A stretch of DNA of 64,000 nt from RYN-230 sp963851025 (GCA_963851025.1 CAWKOA010000030.1:186001-250000), one strand, 5' to 3'; shown: positions 20,229 through 29,202, counted from the first letter of the stretch. Numbers and translations are program-made. The notes: generated by a model not told the origin, from the letters alone.

Positions 20229-21196
20229 AAGGACGTGATCAGCCGCTCGGCCTCGCGGGCGCACCCCCAGGACAGGGTCACGCCGCCGCCACCGTGGCCG
20301 TAGTTGTGCACCAGCAGCCGCCCGTCGCCGGTGGCGGTCTCAGCCTCCAGCCTCACCTCGGGCCGGACCGGCCGCAGGCCCACCCGGTGCTCCAGGATCC
20401 GGGCGGTGCCCAGCCGCGGGTCGACGGCCGCGCAGTCGGCCAGGATCCGCTGCGCGGTCGCGGGCCGGGGGTCCAGTGACCAGTCACCCGGGACCTCGGT
20501 GCCACCCAGCACCACCCGGCCGGCGTGCGGGAACACGTAGGTGAGCTCGTGCGTCTCGTCCGGGGCGCCGATGAAGAACTCGGTGATGCCCGGGTTCTCC
20601 GCGATCACGACCTGGCCGCGGACCGGGCTGACCGACGGGTCGGGCACGAAGTCGCGCGCCCCGGCCCCGGTGCAGTTCACGATCACCGGGGCGGCGGCCT
20701 GCCGGACGGCCTGGGCCAGCGACTCCAGCGGCGCCGCCGTGAGCTGCCCGCCGGCCCGGCGCAGCCGCCCGGCCAGGTAGTCCAGGTAGACCGGCATGGA
20801 CACGACCGGCGCGGTGTACCGCCAGCCCGCCGCGAAGCCGGCCGGCAAGGCAGCCGGGTCGCACGGCCCGAAGCCGGGCAGCGGCGCGGCCCAGTCCGGC
20901 AGGGGGTACGCGGACCGGGCGGCATCCACCCCGCAGACCAGCCGGATCCCGGTGCCGGGGTCGGCGGCGAGCCCGGTCAGCACGCCGAGCGTCTCGGCGC
21001 ACCAGCGGGTCACCCGGTCGCTGTGCTCGACCAGGTGCGGTCCCCAGATGGCCCCGGCCACGGCCGACGTGGTCTGCCCCGGCAGCCGCCCGGCCTGGAC
21101 GGTCACGCCCAGCCCGGCTTCCGCCAGGCACACCGCGGTCGTCAGCCCCACGACGCCCGCCCCGATCACCAGCACCTCACCCGCGCGATCTGCCAC
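20222..21196 (-). CDS. D-amino-acid oxidase
   Basis: FAD enzyme that oxidises D-amino acids to keto acids with release of ammonia and H2O2. The 324 residues match the family length. N-terminal FAD fold: VLVIGAGVVGLTTAVCLAE. AGAIWGPHL is a family segment, VNCTGAGARDF the middle FAD motif, and VYLDYLAGRL lies between them. The C-terminus has HRVGLRPVRPEVRLE and the diagnostic HNYGHGGGGVTLSWG. The start is a GTG at 21196, since the fold begins six residues later. Location is probably cytoplasmic, with no peroxisome-like tail relevant in bacteria. The frame is intact. Confidence 0.9.
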   Translation of the reverse strand: MADRAGEVLVIGAGVVGLTTAVCLAEAGLGVTVQAGRLPGQTTSAVAGAIWGPHLVEHSDRVTRWCAETLGVLTGLAADPGTGIRLVCGVDAARSAYPLPDWAAPLPGFGPCDPAALPAGFAAGWRYTAPVVSMPVYLDYLAGRLRRAGGQLTAAPLESLAQAVRQAAAPVIVNCTGAGARDFVPDPSVSPVRGQVVIAENPGITEFFIGAPDETHELTYVFPHAGRVVLGGTEVPGDWSLDPRPATAQRILADCAAVDPRLGTARILEHRVGLRPVRPEVRLEAETATGDGRLLVHNYGHGGGGVTLSWGCAREAERLITSFR

Positions 21197-21711
21197 CCCC
21201 CGACGGTAGCGCTCCGGCCGGCTGTGGCCGGCCCGGGACGGAGGGCGGCTGGGGGCCAGCGGTGCGGCGGAGTGCGGGGCAGCGGTGCGGCGGGCAGCGG
21301 AGCCAGACGGGGATTCGGCGGGGTGCGGGACGGGAGTGCGGGGCGTCTCAGCTATCGAGACGAGGGCCAGAAAAGTGTCACGGGATCGTCTGGCCCCCGG
21401 GGACCCGCCGCCGCTGATCGCCGGCCCGGTCCGGCGCCGACTGTCACGCCTGGGTAAAGCCTCCAGGTCACACTCGGCTGGAGGGCGGAGGTCCCGGGCC
21501 GGGCGGCGGCGGCGGACCCGGGCCGGCCCAGGTCCGCGGCGCCGCCGGGAGGGCGGGGCCGGCCCCCGGATCTGCGCCGACCTGCGCCAACCGGATTTGC
21601 TGCACCGGGTGTCGCGCATAAGCTCGGTGAGGTCAAGGAACCGTCCGCATCCCCCCTGCCGAGTTCCGCGCTGGCCAAGCGGGGGACTCACATGGCAAAG
21701 GGGGACAGTTC
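21197..21711. other. Intergenic region between divergent genes, no gene seen
   Basis: 515 bases, very GC-rich. It is rich in cggcgg words and has no reading frame with gene-like codon use. It must hold the promoters of the D-amino-acid oxidase (leftward) and the repeat-containing membrane protein (rightward). The stretch 21595-21640 is slightly less GC-rich and is the likeliest place for the rightward promoter. Confidence 0.4.
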
Positions 21712-22808
21712 ATGAGCGGGCCGCGCGGACTCAACCTGAGCGGCACTCAAGTCATCGCCAGTGTCCTGGCTACCCTGACCGGCGCGATCGCTGCTTCCTA
21801 TCTGGGCGTGGCCGGCACCCTCGTCGGTGCGGCCGTGGGCAGCATCTCCAGCACCATGGGTACCGAGATCTACAAGCACTATCTGCAGCGTTCCCAGGAG
21901 CGGTTGCGGACCGCGGGGCAGGTGGTGCTCCACCATCCCGGCACCGCGGCGGACGGCACTGTCGGCTGGGCGGCACTGTGGCGGGCGGCACCGCGCCGGA
22001 AGCCACCGTCGGCGGGCGGCGCGCCGCGTCAGCCGGCTCGGCCTCCCGCCCGGCGGCCTGGGGTGAGGCGGAACGGGACACGGCCGTCTGGGATCGGCGG
22101 CAGTACGGCGCCCCCCGGGATCCCCACGAAACGGAGCTGATCCCGGGCGTCGCCACCGAGTGGGCCGGCGTACCCAGCGACTGGTCACCGGATGGCGGCA
22201 CGACGAATGGCGCGTCGCCCTACGGCCGCACCGCCAGCGGCAGTGCCCCGAACGGCAGTGCCCCGAACGGCAGTGCCGCGAACGGCAGTGCCGCGAACGG
22301 CAGCGGTGCGAACGGCGGGGGCCGCCCCGGTGACACGGCCAGCTCACACGCGCACGGGCAGCTCACCGGCGAAGGCCCGGCTGGTGACGATGCAGTGGCC
22401 GGCAGCCTCTGGGGTGCGGTCACCAGCTTCTTCAGCAGCCTGACCCGTCGGCAGTGGCTGACCTACGGCGGCATCGCCGCGGGGTTCTTCGTCATCGTCG
22501 TGGCGGCCATCATCGTGTTCCAGCTCGCCGTGGGCAGGCCGCCGCTGAGCAGCCCGCTCAGCCGCTCCGCGCGGCAGCAGGCCACGCACTCGCCCAGCAC
22601 GCCGCAGGCCACTCCGACCGGGTCCACGCCGGCCAGCCCGACATCCTCCGCGTCGACGGGCGCGGGAACGCCGACGTCAAGCTCCGGGACGCCGAGCCCG
22701 GGTACCTCGGGCACGGCGTCCTCACCCTCGACGGTCCCGTCGCCGACCCCCAGCACGGGCAGCAGCGGCGCGGCCAGGTCCACCACGACCGTCACGCCCA
22801 CCCCCTGA
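21712..22808 (+). CDS. Single-pass membrane protein with Asn-Gly-Ser repeats and Ser/Thr/Pro tail
   Basis: About 365 residues and no enzymatic domain recognised. Residues 5-60 are a hydrophobic, Gly/Ala-rich segment (LNLSGTQVIASVLATLTGAI, LGVAGTLVGAAVGSISSTM) followed by a basic stretch TEIYKHYLQRSQERLR. This N-terminus recurs in actinobacterial proteins of unknown role. A disordered middle holds five NGS-type units. A strong transmembrane helix follows (WLTYGGIAAGFFVIVVAAI), then a ~90-residue Ser/Thr/Pro tail that is probably extracytoplasmic and possibly glycosylated. The frame shifts near 21975. The start at 21712 follows AAAGGGGGA. It could be a surface stalk or an envelope sensor; function is not known. 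Confidence 0.6.
22239..22313 (+). repeat. Five 15-bp tandem repeats inside the membrane protein gene
   Basis: Five head-to-tail copies of a 15-base unit near GGCAGTGCCCCGAAC, the last one diverged. They encode a five-residue G-S-A-P/A-N unit in the linker of the surrounding gene. Such repeats can change in number by slippage. Confidence 0.85.
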
Positions 22809-22939
22809 GCCCGGCCGCGGCCTGAGCCTGGCCACGTCCTGAGCCCGCGGGGGCCGTCCCAGCCGGACGGCTTCCCGGGTCCCAAGGGCGATCGGCGAGG
22901 GTGGGCCCGGGGGAATGGGGCGCGTGAAATCCTGGCCGC

Positions 22940-23791
22940 ATGACGAAGCGAATCTGCGTAACCGGCGCCAGTGGCCGCGCCGGGCGGGTCACGGTCCGGG
23001 AACTGCTGGCGCACGGGTACCAGGTGGTGGCGACCGACCGGGTCATGCCCGCCGGGGACCTGGGGGTCCGGCCGCTGCTGGCCGACCTGACCGACTACGG
23101 CCAGGCCACCGAGGTGCTGCACGGGGTGGACGCGGTGGTGCACCTGGCCAACATCCCGGCCCCCGAGATCCACACGCCGGCGACCACGTTCAACCAGAAC
23201 ATGACCATGAACTTCAACGTGTTCATGGCCGCCGCCCAGGCCCGGCTGGAGCGGGTGGTGTGGGCGTCCAGCGAGACCACGCTGGGCCTGCCGTTCGACG
23301 TGCCGCCCCGGTACGCCCCGGTGGACGAGGACCACTACCCGGTCCCGGTGAGCACCTACGCGCTGTCCAAGGTGGCCAGCGAGACCGTGGCCGCGCACAT
23401 CGCCGACTGGTCCCAGATCCCGTTCATCGGGCTGCGGTTCTCCAACATCCTCGGCCCCGCGGACTACGAGCACTTCCCGGAGTACTGGCCGGACCCGGCC
23501 GCGCGCCGGTGGAACCTGTGGGGCTACATCGACGAGCGTGACGCGGCCGCGGCCAGCCGGCTCGCCCTGGAGGCCCCGGCCAAGGGCAGCGCCAGCTACA
23601 TCATCGCGGCCGCGGACACCGTGATGGACCGGCCGTCGGCCGAGCTGCTGGCCGAGGTGTTCCCGGGCGTCACGCTGACCCGCGAGGTGGGGGAGTTCGG
23701 CACGCTGCTGGCCATCGACCGGGCCCGCGCGGCGCTGGGCTTCGTCCCGCAGCACTCCTGGCGCGACCACGTGACGCCCGGGGCGTCCTGA
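22940..23791 (+). CDS. NAD-dependent epimerase/dehydratase family protein
   Basis: An extended short-chain dehydrogenase of 283 residues. The Rossmann motif is KRICVTGASGRAGRVTV at the N-terminus, the catalytic Tyr and Lys are in STYALSK near residue 145, and the serine is in VVWASSETTLG. SNILGPADYEHFPEYWP is the substrate region. The C-terminal quarter is short, as in uronate-dehydrogenase-like or UDP-sugar-like SDRs; the substrate cannot be fixed. It lies about 45 bases before an AMP ligase on the same strand, likely one transcript, which hints at catabolism of an acyl or sugar-acid substrate. The frame is intact. Confidence 0.82.
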   Translation: MTKRICVTGASGRAGRVTVRELLAHGYQVVATDRVMPAGDLGVRPLLADLTDYGQATEVLHGVDAVVHLANIPAPEIHTPATTFNQNMTMNFNVFMAAAQARLERVVWASSETTLGLPFDVPPRYAPVDEDHYPVPVSTYALSKVASETVAAHIADWSQIPFIGLRFSNILGPADYEHFPEYWPDPAARRWNLWGYIDERDAAAASRLALEAPAKGSASYIIAAADTVMDRPSAELLAEVFPGVTLTREVGEFGTLLAIDRARAALGFVPQHSWRDHVTPGAS

Positions 23792-23835
23792 CCCGTGCCC
23801 AGCACGGTTCAGCCCAGGCACGGGGCAGCCCGGCG

Positions 23836-25422
23836 GTGAGCGCGCGGATGCCGCGGCGGGCCGGACTATCCCGCAGGTCCTGGCCGACGCCGCGGCCCGC
23901 GACCCGGACGGCGTCTGGGTCCGCAGCGACGAGGGGACGCTGAGCTTCGCCGGGGCGCTGGGCCAGGTCACGTCGGCGGCGCGGCGCCTGCGCGACGCCG
24001 GGGCCGGGCCCGGGGACCTGGTCATGATGACCGCGCGGACCACGCCGGAATACCTGATCTGCTGGCTGGCCCTGACCGCGCTGGGCGCGGTCGTGGTGTC
24101 GGCCAACCCGCGCAGCGCCCCGGCCGAGCTGGCCGGCCTGGCCCGGCAGACCCGGCCCCGCGCGCTGATCACCGATGCGGGCCTGACCGCGCTGGTCGGC
24201 CCAGGCCGGGCTGGCCGGCCGGCTGCCGCTGGGCGTCCTGGACGCCGGGGAGCTGGCCGGTGACTGGGCCCGCGCCGCGGCCGCCGCGGCGGGCCCGCGG
24301 CCAGTGACCTGCTGGGGGCCGCGGTCAGCCCCGGCGACCTCGCGGTGCTGATCCCCACCTCCGGCACCACGGGCCGCTCCAAGCTGGTCATGCAGACCCA
24401 CCGGGCCTACGTCCTGGCCGGGGAGGGGTTCCCGTACTGGATGGGCCTGACCGCCCGGGACCGGCTGATGACCTCGCTGCCGCTGTTCCACATCAACGCC
24501 CCGGCCTACTCGGTGATGGGCTCACTGGCCTGCGGGGCCGGCCTGATCCTGCTGCCCCGCTTCTCGGCCCGCGACTTCCTGGACGCGGCGCGGCGGCACG
24601 GCGCGACCGAGTTCAACGCGATCGGGGCGATGCTGGAGATCCTGATGCGCCAGCCGCCGCGGCCCGGATGACGCGGACACCCCGCTGCGGCTCTGCTACA
24701 CCGGCCCGGCGCCGGCCCGGGAACGGCAGGAGGAGATGGAGCGGCGGCTCGGCCTGCGCATCGTGGTCGGGTACGCGATGTCGGAGAGCCCCTACGGGCT
24801 GATCTGGCCGCACGGCACGCGCCCCTTCGGCACCCTGGGCGCGGTCCGCCAGCACCCGGTACTCGGCGTGATCAACCACGCCCGGGTGGTGGACGACACG
24901 GGCCAGGAGGCCGGCGCGGGCGGGACGGGCGAACTGCTGCTCCGCAACCCGGTGCTGACCCGCGGCTACTACGGCATGCCGGCCGAGACCGCCGCGGCGT
25001 TCACCGCGGACGGCTGGCTGCGCACCGGCGACCTGGTCACCGTGGACCCGGGCGGTACCTACACGTTCGTGGCGCGGAAGAAGGAGGTGCTCCGCCGCCG
25101 CGGCGAGAACCTGTCCCCGGCCGAGGTCGAGGAGGTCATCGAGGACCACCCCGACGTGCTCGAATGTGCCGTGGTCGGGGTGGCGTCCGAGCTGTCCGAG
25201 GACGAGGTGAAGGTGTTCGTGGTGCCGGCGCCGGGCCGCCAGCCCGACTTCGCCGCCCTGCGCGCGCACACCGCAGCCCGGCTGGCCGCCTTCAAGGTGC
25301 CCCGCTACTGGCAGCTCATCGACGAGCTGCCGCGCACTCCGACGGCCCGGGTGGCCAGGCACCGGCTGCCCGGAGGCCACCCGGCGGGGGAGTACGACGC
25401 GGAATCCGCGGCCTGCCCGTAA
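23836..25422 (+). CDS. AMP-dependent acyl-CoA synthetase/ligase, frameshifted in assembly
   Basis: ANL-superfamily enzyme that activates a carboxylic acid with ATP and joins it to CoA. Seen: IPQVLADAAARDPDGVWVR at the N-terminus; the phosphate loop PTSGTTGRSKLVMQTH; PLFHINAPAYSVMGSL; an adenine motif GYAMSESPYG; GWLRTGDLVTVDPGG; and the hinge and C-terminal lysine domain with RRRGENLSPAEVEEVI and ELPRTPTARVARH. In the last motif the usual catalytic Lys context (PKTxxGKxxR) is replaced by RTPTARVAR, so the lysine is absent. About 520 residues. Frames change near 24205-24300 and 24668. The start is uncertain; a GTG at 23836 is proposed with a shift soon after. Partner of the epimerase upstream. 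Confidence 0.82.
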
Positions 25423-25587
25423 CAGGACGCCCATAACAGGACATTGTTTCCTTCCGGACAGCAGACAACGGAGCATCACCCGTCGTCCAGTGGAGGCAGG
25501 TAACCCCGCTGCGCCGGCTGGTCAGCGACTACACCCAGCCTCTGCCCGGGCCGCGCGGCCTCCCGCCCTTTACCCAAGGAGACGGCC

Positions 25588-26151
25588 ATGTGTGCACCCG
25601 GAGCAAGCTGCGGCTGCGGCGGCGCGGCCAGCGCCCTCGGCAGTGGCGCGGCGATCGTGGTCGCGGGTGCGGTGGCGGTCGGCGGGCTCGTCGCGTTCCT
25701 GGCCGCGCACCTGCTGGTGCTGGCGCTGGCGGCGGTCGCCCTGCCGGTGGCCACCCTGGCCGTGGTCCGTTACCTGCGCCGCTACGTCCTGCTGGTGCAC
25801 CGGCAGGCGCCGCGCCCGCCCCGGCAGATCGCGGTGACGGCATCCGCGATCGCCCGTCCCCGGCCCGCGCAGTACGCCCGTATGGTCGAGGCCCAGCGGG
25901 CCCGGGCGGTCGGGGCCGGTTCCGCGCGGGCCATCGAGCCCCGGCTGGCCGGTGCGGTGGGTACCCAGCAGGCCCCGGCCCTGGACGGCCCGGCCCCGGC
26001 CCAGCTGGCCATGGGCGGCTACCACCTGCACTTCCACGGTGTATCCGCAGCCGAGGTCGCCGCGCTGCTCCGGCAGGACGCTGACCCGGTGGCCCTCCGC
26101 CCGCAGGACGTGGCTGCCCTCCCCGAGGCCGGGGACCGCCCGCGGGCGTGA
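25588..26151 (+). CDS. Small membrane protein with HxHFHG-type C-terminal motif
   Basis: A 187-residue protein. It starts with a cysteine-rich head (CAPGASCGCGG), then two merged hydrophobic segments at about residues 18-60 (AAIVVAGAVAVGGLVAFLAA, LLVLALAAVALPVATLAVV). A long basic, disordered middle follows, then the compact motif GYHLHFHGVSAAEVAALLRQ. Similar small membrane proteins with a histidine-rich HxHxHG(V)SA end occur near conjugation (spread) genes of actinomycete integrative elements. I recall this only as a resemblance, and no transfer or integrase gene is present here. The start at 25588 has AAGGAG upstream. A perfect inverted repeat follows 34 bases after the stop. Confidence 0.55.
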   Translation: MCAPGASCGCGGAASALGSGAAIVVAGAVAVGGLVAFLAAHLLVLALAAVALPVATLAVVRYLRRYVLLVHRQAPRPPRQIAVTASAIARPRPAQYARMVEAQRARAVGAGSARAIEPRLAGAVGTQQAPALDGPAPAQLAMGGYHLHFHGVSAAEVAALLRQDADPVALRPQDVAALPEAGDRPRA

Positions 26152-26184
26152 CGAGCGGCGCCCGCACCGCGTCGTAGCAGTTCG

Positions 26185-26230
26185 TGATCTAACGAATGGT
26201 GTCGTGATAGCAACACCATTCGTTAGATCA
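26185..26230. repeat. Perfect 18-bp inverted repeat (AT-rich hairpin)
   Basis: The left arm is 26185-26202 (TGATCTAACGAATGGTGT), the loop is 10 bases and the right arm is 26213-26230, its exact reverse complement. The word CGTGAT occurs both just before or within the left arm (26183-26188) and in the loop (26203-26208). The arms are about 60% AT in a >70% GC setting, and there is no T-run. It could be a terminator of the preceding gene, an operator or recombination site, or a dispersed genomic repeat. Confidence 0.85.
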
Positions 26231-26613
26231 TCAACGCGGTGTGGGGCGTGAGGGGTGGATGTGGCTGGCGAGGCGGGGCGGGGGCAGGCCGCTACACGAA
26301 AGCGCTCGGGGGTGTCCCGGGCCCCCTGGGGCGGGTCCGGCCGGTAAAGGCGGCCTGGCTCCGGGCCCGGGCAGAGGTGTGAGCTGCTCCCTGGCGGGCA
26401 GACTGGTGGCCGTGCGCCTCCCGCGCAACGAGGCCGGGGGGCGTCTGGTCAGGCGGCCGGGGTACGCAGACCCGGTCCGGAGAGTCGCGGTGACCTGGCA
26501 TTGACCGGTAACCGTGCGTCCCATACTCTACTAAATTGATCGGGATAATTCTCCCCCTGCTCTGAGCGGCCCGAGGACGTGCGCAGGAGCACATTCACGT
26601 GAAGGAGGCCCCC
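26231..26613. other. Intergenic region, promoter of sulfotransferase gene
   Basis: 383 bases. The first 270 are GC-rich and have an open frame at 26241-26504 whose codon use is not gene-like (many G/A-ending codons). The last 100 drop in GC and contain GATAAT at 26544-26549, a plausible -10 box for the sulfotransferase about 65 bases downstream. Confidence 0.35.
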
Positions 26614-27609
26614 ATGCCTCTGCCGGACTTCCTGATCATCGGTGCCCCCAAGGCCGGTACCACGGCCCTGCACGCGGCTCTGGCCATGCATCCCGTGCTG
26701 TACATGTCGCCGGTGAAGGAGCCCAAGTTCTTCCTGACCGACGGCCCGCCCCCGGACCGCGGCGGCGGCCCCGGGGACATCCCGACCTGGCGTGAGCATG
26801 TCTGGCGGCGGGAGGACTACGAGGCCCTGTTCGCGCGCGGCCGCCGCGGGCCAGCTGCGGGCCGAGTCCACCCCGTTCTACCTGTACGATCACGCCGGCG
26901 CAGCGGCGGATCCGGGACCTGATCCCGGGGGTCAGGATGATCGCGATGCTGCGTGACCCGGTGGAACGGGCCCACTCCAACTGGACGCACCTGTGGTCGG
27001 CCGGCCTCGACCCCATCGGGGACTTCGTGAAGGCCTGTGCCGACGAGGACCGCCGGGTGGCGGCGGGCTGGGCGCACTTCTGGCACTACACCCGGCTGGG
27101 CCGCTACGGCGAGCAGCTCGAGCACCTCTACCAGGTGTTCCCGCAGGAGCAGGTGCTCGTGCTCCGCTACCGCGACCTGGTCGACGCCCCGGTGCGGACG
27201 CTGGACCAGATCTGCACGTTCCTGGGGGTCGAGCCGGGGATCGTCTCCGAGGTGCCCCGGGAGAACGTGACGGCGCACCCGGACGAGTCGCTGGGGCACC
27301 GCGCCGTGTCCTCGGTGATCCGGGCGGCCGCGGCGGCGAGCCGGCACCTGCCGGGCACGACCGGGACGCGCGCTGACCAGCCCGCTGGAGCGGATGCTGC
27401 AGCGCGGGGCCCGTCCCCGCCAGCCGCTCACCTGGGAGCAGCGCCAGGCGGTGCTGCCGTACTTCGAGTCCGACATCCGGCTGCTGGAGAAGGTCACCGA
27501 GTCAGACTTCAGCGACTGGCTGCAGCCCCGGGAGAGGTCCGGCGGGCTGGTCGGCGACCGGCCGGTCGGGCAGCGGCAGGCCCGCAACGGCCAGCCCCGC
27601 CCCGACTAG
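26614..27609 (+). CDS. PAPS-dependent sulfotransferase, frameshifted in assembly
   Basis: About 330 residues. It transfers sulfate from PAPS to a hydroxyl group. The 5'-phosphosulfate loop is DFLIIGAPKAGTTALHAAL at the N-terminus. The 3'-phosphate site is MIAMLRDPVERAHSNW near residue 110. HPVLYMSPVKEPKFF and the C-terminal RYRDLVDAPVRTLDQICTF also fit heparan/lipid-type Sulfotransfer domains. The ATG at 26614 is preferred over the GTG at 26599 because AAGGAGG lies six bases before it. Frames change near 26855, 26895 and 27370. The acceptor is unknown: actinomycete homologues sulfate glycolipids or natural products. A perfect hairpin follows the stop. Confidence 0.85.
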
Positions 27610-27632
27610 CCATAGCGGGGGTAAGAGCGGCA

Positions 27633-27659
27633 CGGGGCCAGCCGCACGGGCTGGCCCCG
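27633..27659. terminator. Perfect 11-bp hairpin between convergent genes
   Basis: CGGGGCCAGCC pairs with GGCTGGCCCCG around a 5-base loop. It lies between the sulfotransferase stop and the stop of the convergent propeller-like gene, so it probably ends both transcripts. No T-run. Confidence 0.7.
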
Positions 27660-27680
27660 CGAAGCCGGGCTGGGCCAGGC

Positions 27681-28601
27681 TTACGCGTCCAGCCCGGTCC
27701 GGAGTTCGGTGCGCAGCTCGTGCGAGCCGTCCGGCCGGGTCATCTCGTAGTACAGCCGGTAGCTGCCGTCGCCGAGCGGCAGGATGTCCAGGTACCGCAG
27801 GCCCCGGCCGGCGTAGGGCGACTCGGCGGAGGGGGCATCCCCGATCGGGGTGAGCGCGGCGGGCTCGGTCCCGGTGGCGACGCCGGTGCGCTCCTCGTAG
27901 TTCTCGGCGGCGCTGGCCCGGCCGTCGTAGTACGCGACGATCGTCGGGCCGGTGTACATCACCGCGGTCACCCGGGCGCCCCGGGAGTCCCAGTAGCCTG
28001 GCCGGCCGTTCAGCGCGGTCCCGTGCCAGGTCCACTCCTTGCCGTCGAGGCTGGTGGCGTAGTCGGTGACCATCTGGTCGGCCTCGTCGGGATCGGCCAG
28101 CGGGTGGCACGATGCCCACAGCTGCCAGAGCCCGTCGCGGTGCGTGATCACCGGGTCCTTGACCCCGGTCTTGGCGTCCCCGGGCAGCACGACCTGGCTG
28201 GTCAGCGCGTCGAACTCGCTGGGGTGGGCGGCCTCGACCAGTTCCACCCGCCAGTGCTTCGTGCCCGGCGTGGCACAGCTCAGGTACAGCCGCCAGGCGC
28301 CCGTCTCGGTGCGCACCAGGGAAGGCCGCTCGAGCGACTCGGTGCCGACCAGCTCGCGCGCGATGGTGAGCAGCGGCTCGAAGTGGACGCCGTCCTCGGA
28401 CCGGGCCACGCTGACCCCGTAACCGCGGCCGCGGCCCACCGGGCGGCGCATCCGGTAGGCGAGATAGATAGCGTCGTCCCCCACCACCGCGCTGGACGCG
28501 CCGGCCCAGTACCCGGGCTCGGCTACGGGAGGCGCGATGGCCAGCTCTGACTCTTCCGGGCGCGGCAGCAGCATAGGCAAGCGAGATTCCCCTGTTACCA
28601 T
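27681..28601 (-). CDS. Five-bladed beta-propeller, glycoside-hydrolase-like protein
   Basis: 306 residues. The repeated pattern of short strands with Asp and Trp, e.g. YWAGASSAVVGDDAIYLAYR, VARSEDGVHFEPLLTI, GVKDPVITHRDGLWQLWAS and DYATSLDGKEWTWHGTAL, is that of GH43/GH32/GH130-like five-bladed propellers. DPVITH resembles the acidic blade motifs of those families, but the catalytic pair cannot be assigned with confidence. There is no signal peptide, so it should be cytoplasmic. The start at 28601 coincides with the predicted transcription start of a TATAAT promoter, so the mRNA is probably leaderless; an ATG at 28574 is the alternative. Function unknown. Confidence 0.65.
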   Translation of the reverse strand: MVTGESRLPMLLPRPEESELAIAPPVAEPGYWAGASSAVVGDDAIYLAYRMRRPVGRGRGYGVSVARSEDGVHFEPLLTIARELVGTESLERPSLVRTETGAWRLYLSCATPGTKHWRVELVEAAHPSEFDALTSQVVLPGDAKTGVKDPVITHRDGLWQLWASCHPLADPDEADQMVTDYATSLDGKEWTWHGTALNGRPGYWDSRGARVTAVMYTGPTIVAYYDGRASAAENYEERTGVATGTEPAALTPIGDAPSAESPYAGRGLRYLDILPLGDGSYRLYYEMTRPDGSHELRTELRTGLDA

Positions 28602-28607
28602 ATAGGA

Positions 28608-28613
28608 ATTATA
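28608..28613 (-). promoter_or_regulatory. -10 box TATAAT giving a leaderless transcript
   Basis: A perfect TATAAT on the minus strand ends six bases before the ATG at 28601. The usual -10 to +1 distance puts the transcription start on the A of that ATG, and no Shine-Dalgarno sequence exists before it. Farther upstream an inverted repeat GTAAC-N6-GTTAC (28656-28671) may be an operator. Confidence 0.55.
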
Positions 28614-28738
28614 GACATGACCGACTCCCGGCGCTGACCGGAGAGCGAGATATAAGTAACTTCTTGGTTACGCCGACGGCCAGGAAAGCGATGTTGCACT
28701 CGATTCCGTGCCACTCCTGGCGGGCGCCGCCAAAGCAC

Positions 28739-29137
28739 CTATTCCGTGCGCAGCATACTCCGGTACACGGTGATCAGGGCGTTCTTCTGGTCATCGGTGA
28801 GGCGCTGATCAGCGAGGATAGCCGCTTCCGCGCTGGCCCCGGGGGTGGCCGGGTGGCCGGCGCCGCCCGGGCCCGGACCTGCCGCGGCGCCCGGCCGGTT
28901 TCCATCCAGCAGCCCGGCCTGGGCGAGCAGGGTTTCCGCCGAGACGTTCAGCGCGTCGGAGATGAGCTTGAGCACCCGCACCGACGGCTGGTGCAGCCCG
29001 CGCTCGACCTGGCTCAGGTAAGGGTTGGAGAGGCTGGTCATCTCGGCCAGCTGGCGCAGGGACAGGTTGGCCAGCTTGCGCTGGGTGCGGATGAACGCGC
29101 CCAGGGCCTCCCGCTGCGTATCCCAGGGTTCTGGCAC
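28739..29137 (-). CDS. XRE-family regulator of the polyhydroxybutyrate locus
   Basis: 132 residues. The N-terminal helix-turn-helix of the Cro/CI type is clear: ALGAFIRTQRKLANLSLRQL, EMTSLSNPYLSQVERGL, then PSVRVLKLISDALNVSAETL. A Gly/Pro/Ala-rich linker and a short helical tail (LTDDQKNALITVYRSMLRT) follow. Its position directly downstream of the phasin gene and the rest of the pha genes points to control of polymer or granule synthesis, as PhaR does elsewhere with a different fold. An identical 15-base motif upstream of both this gene and the phasin gene is the best candidate for its binding site. Confidence 0.82.
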   Translation of the reverse strand: MPEPWDTQREALGAFIRTQRKLANLSLRQLAEMTSLSNPYLSQVERGLHQPSVRVLKLISDALNVSAETLLAQAGLLDGNRPGAAAGPGPGGAGHPATPGASAEAAILADQRLTDDQKNALITVYRSMLRTE

Positions 29138-29202
29138 GAGGACCTCCCAGGGGCTGGACGGCGCCGCCGGGTCGCCCGGACAGCGCGCTTGGTACTGCTA
29201 AC

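Noticed and set aside
21692..21715. A 7-codon leader peptide (ATG 21692) overlapping the ATG of the repeat-bearing membrane protein by ATGA
   Set aside because: Too short to judge and without attenuator structure; the GGGGGA inside it more likely serves as ribosome site.
22239..22313. A CRISPR-like array
   Set aside because: The repeats are contiguous, without spacers, and in frame with a coding gene.
26241..26504. An 87-codon frame downstream of the 18-bp inverted repeat
   Set aside because: Codon third positions do not show the strong G/C bias of real genes here, no ribosome site is present and the product is Gly/Arg/Pro low-complexity.
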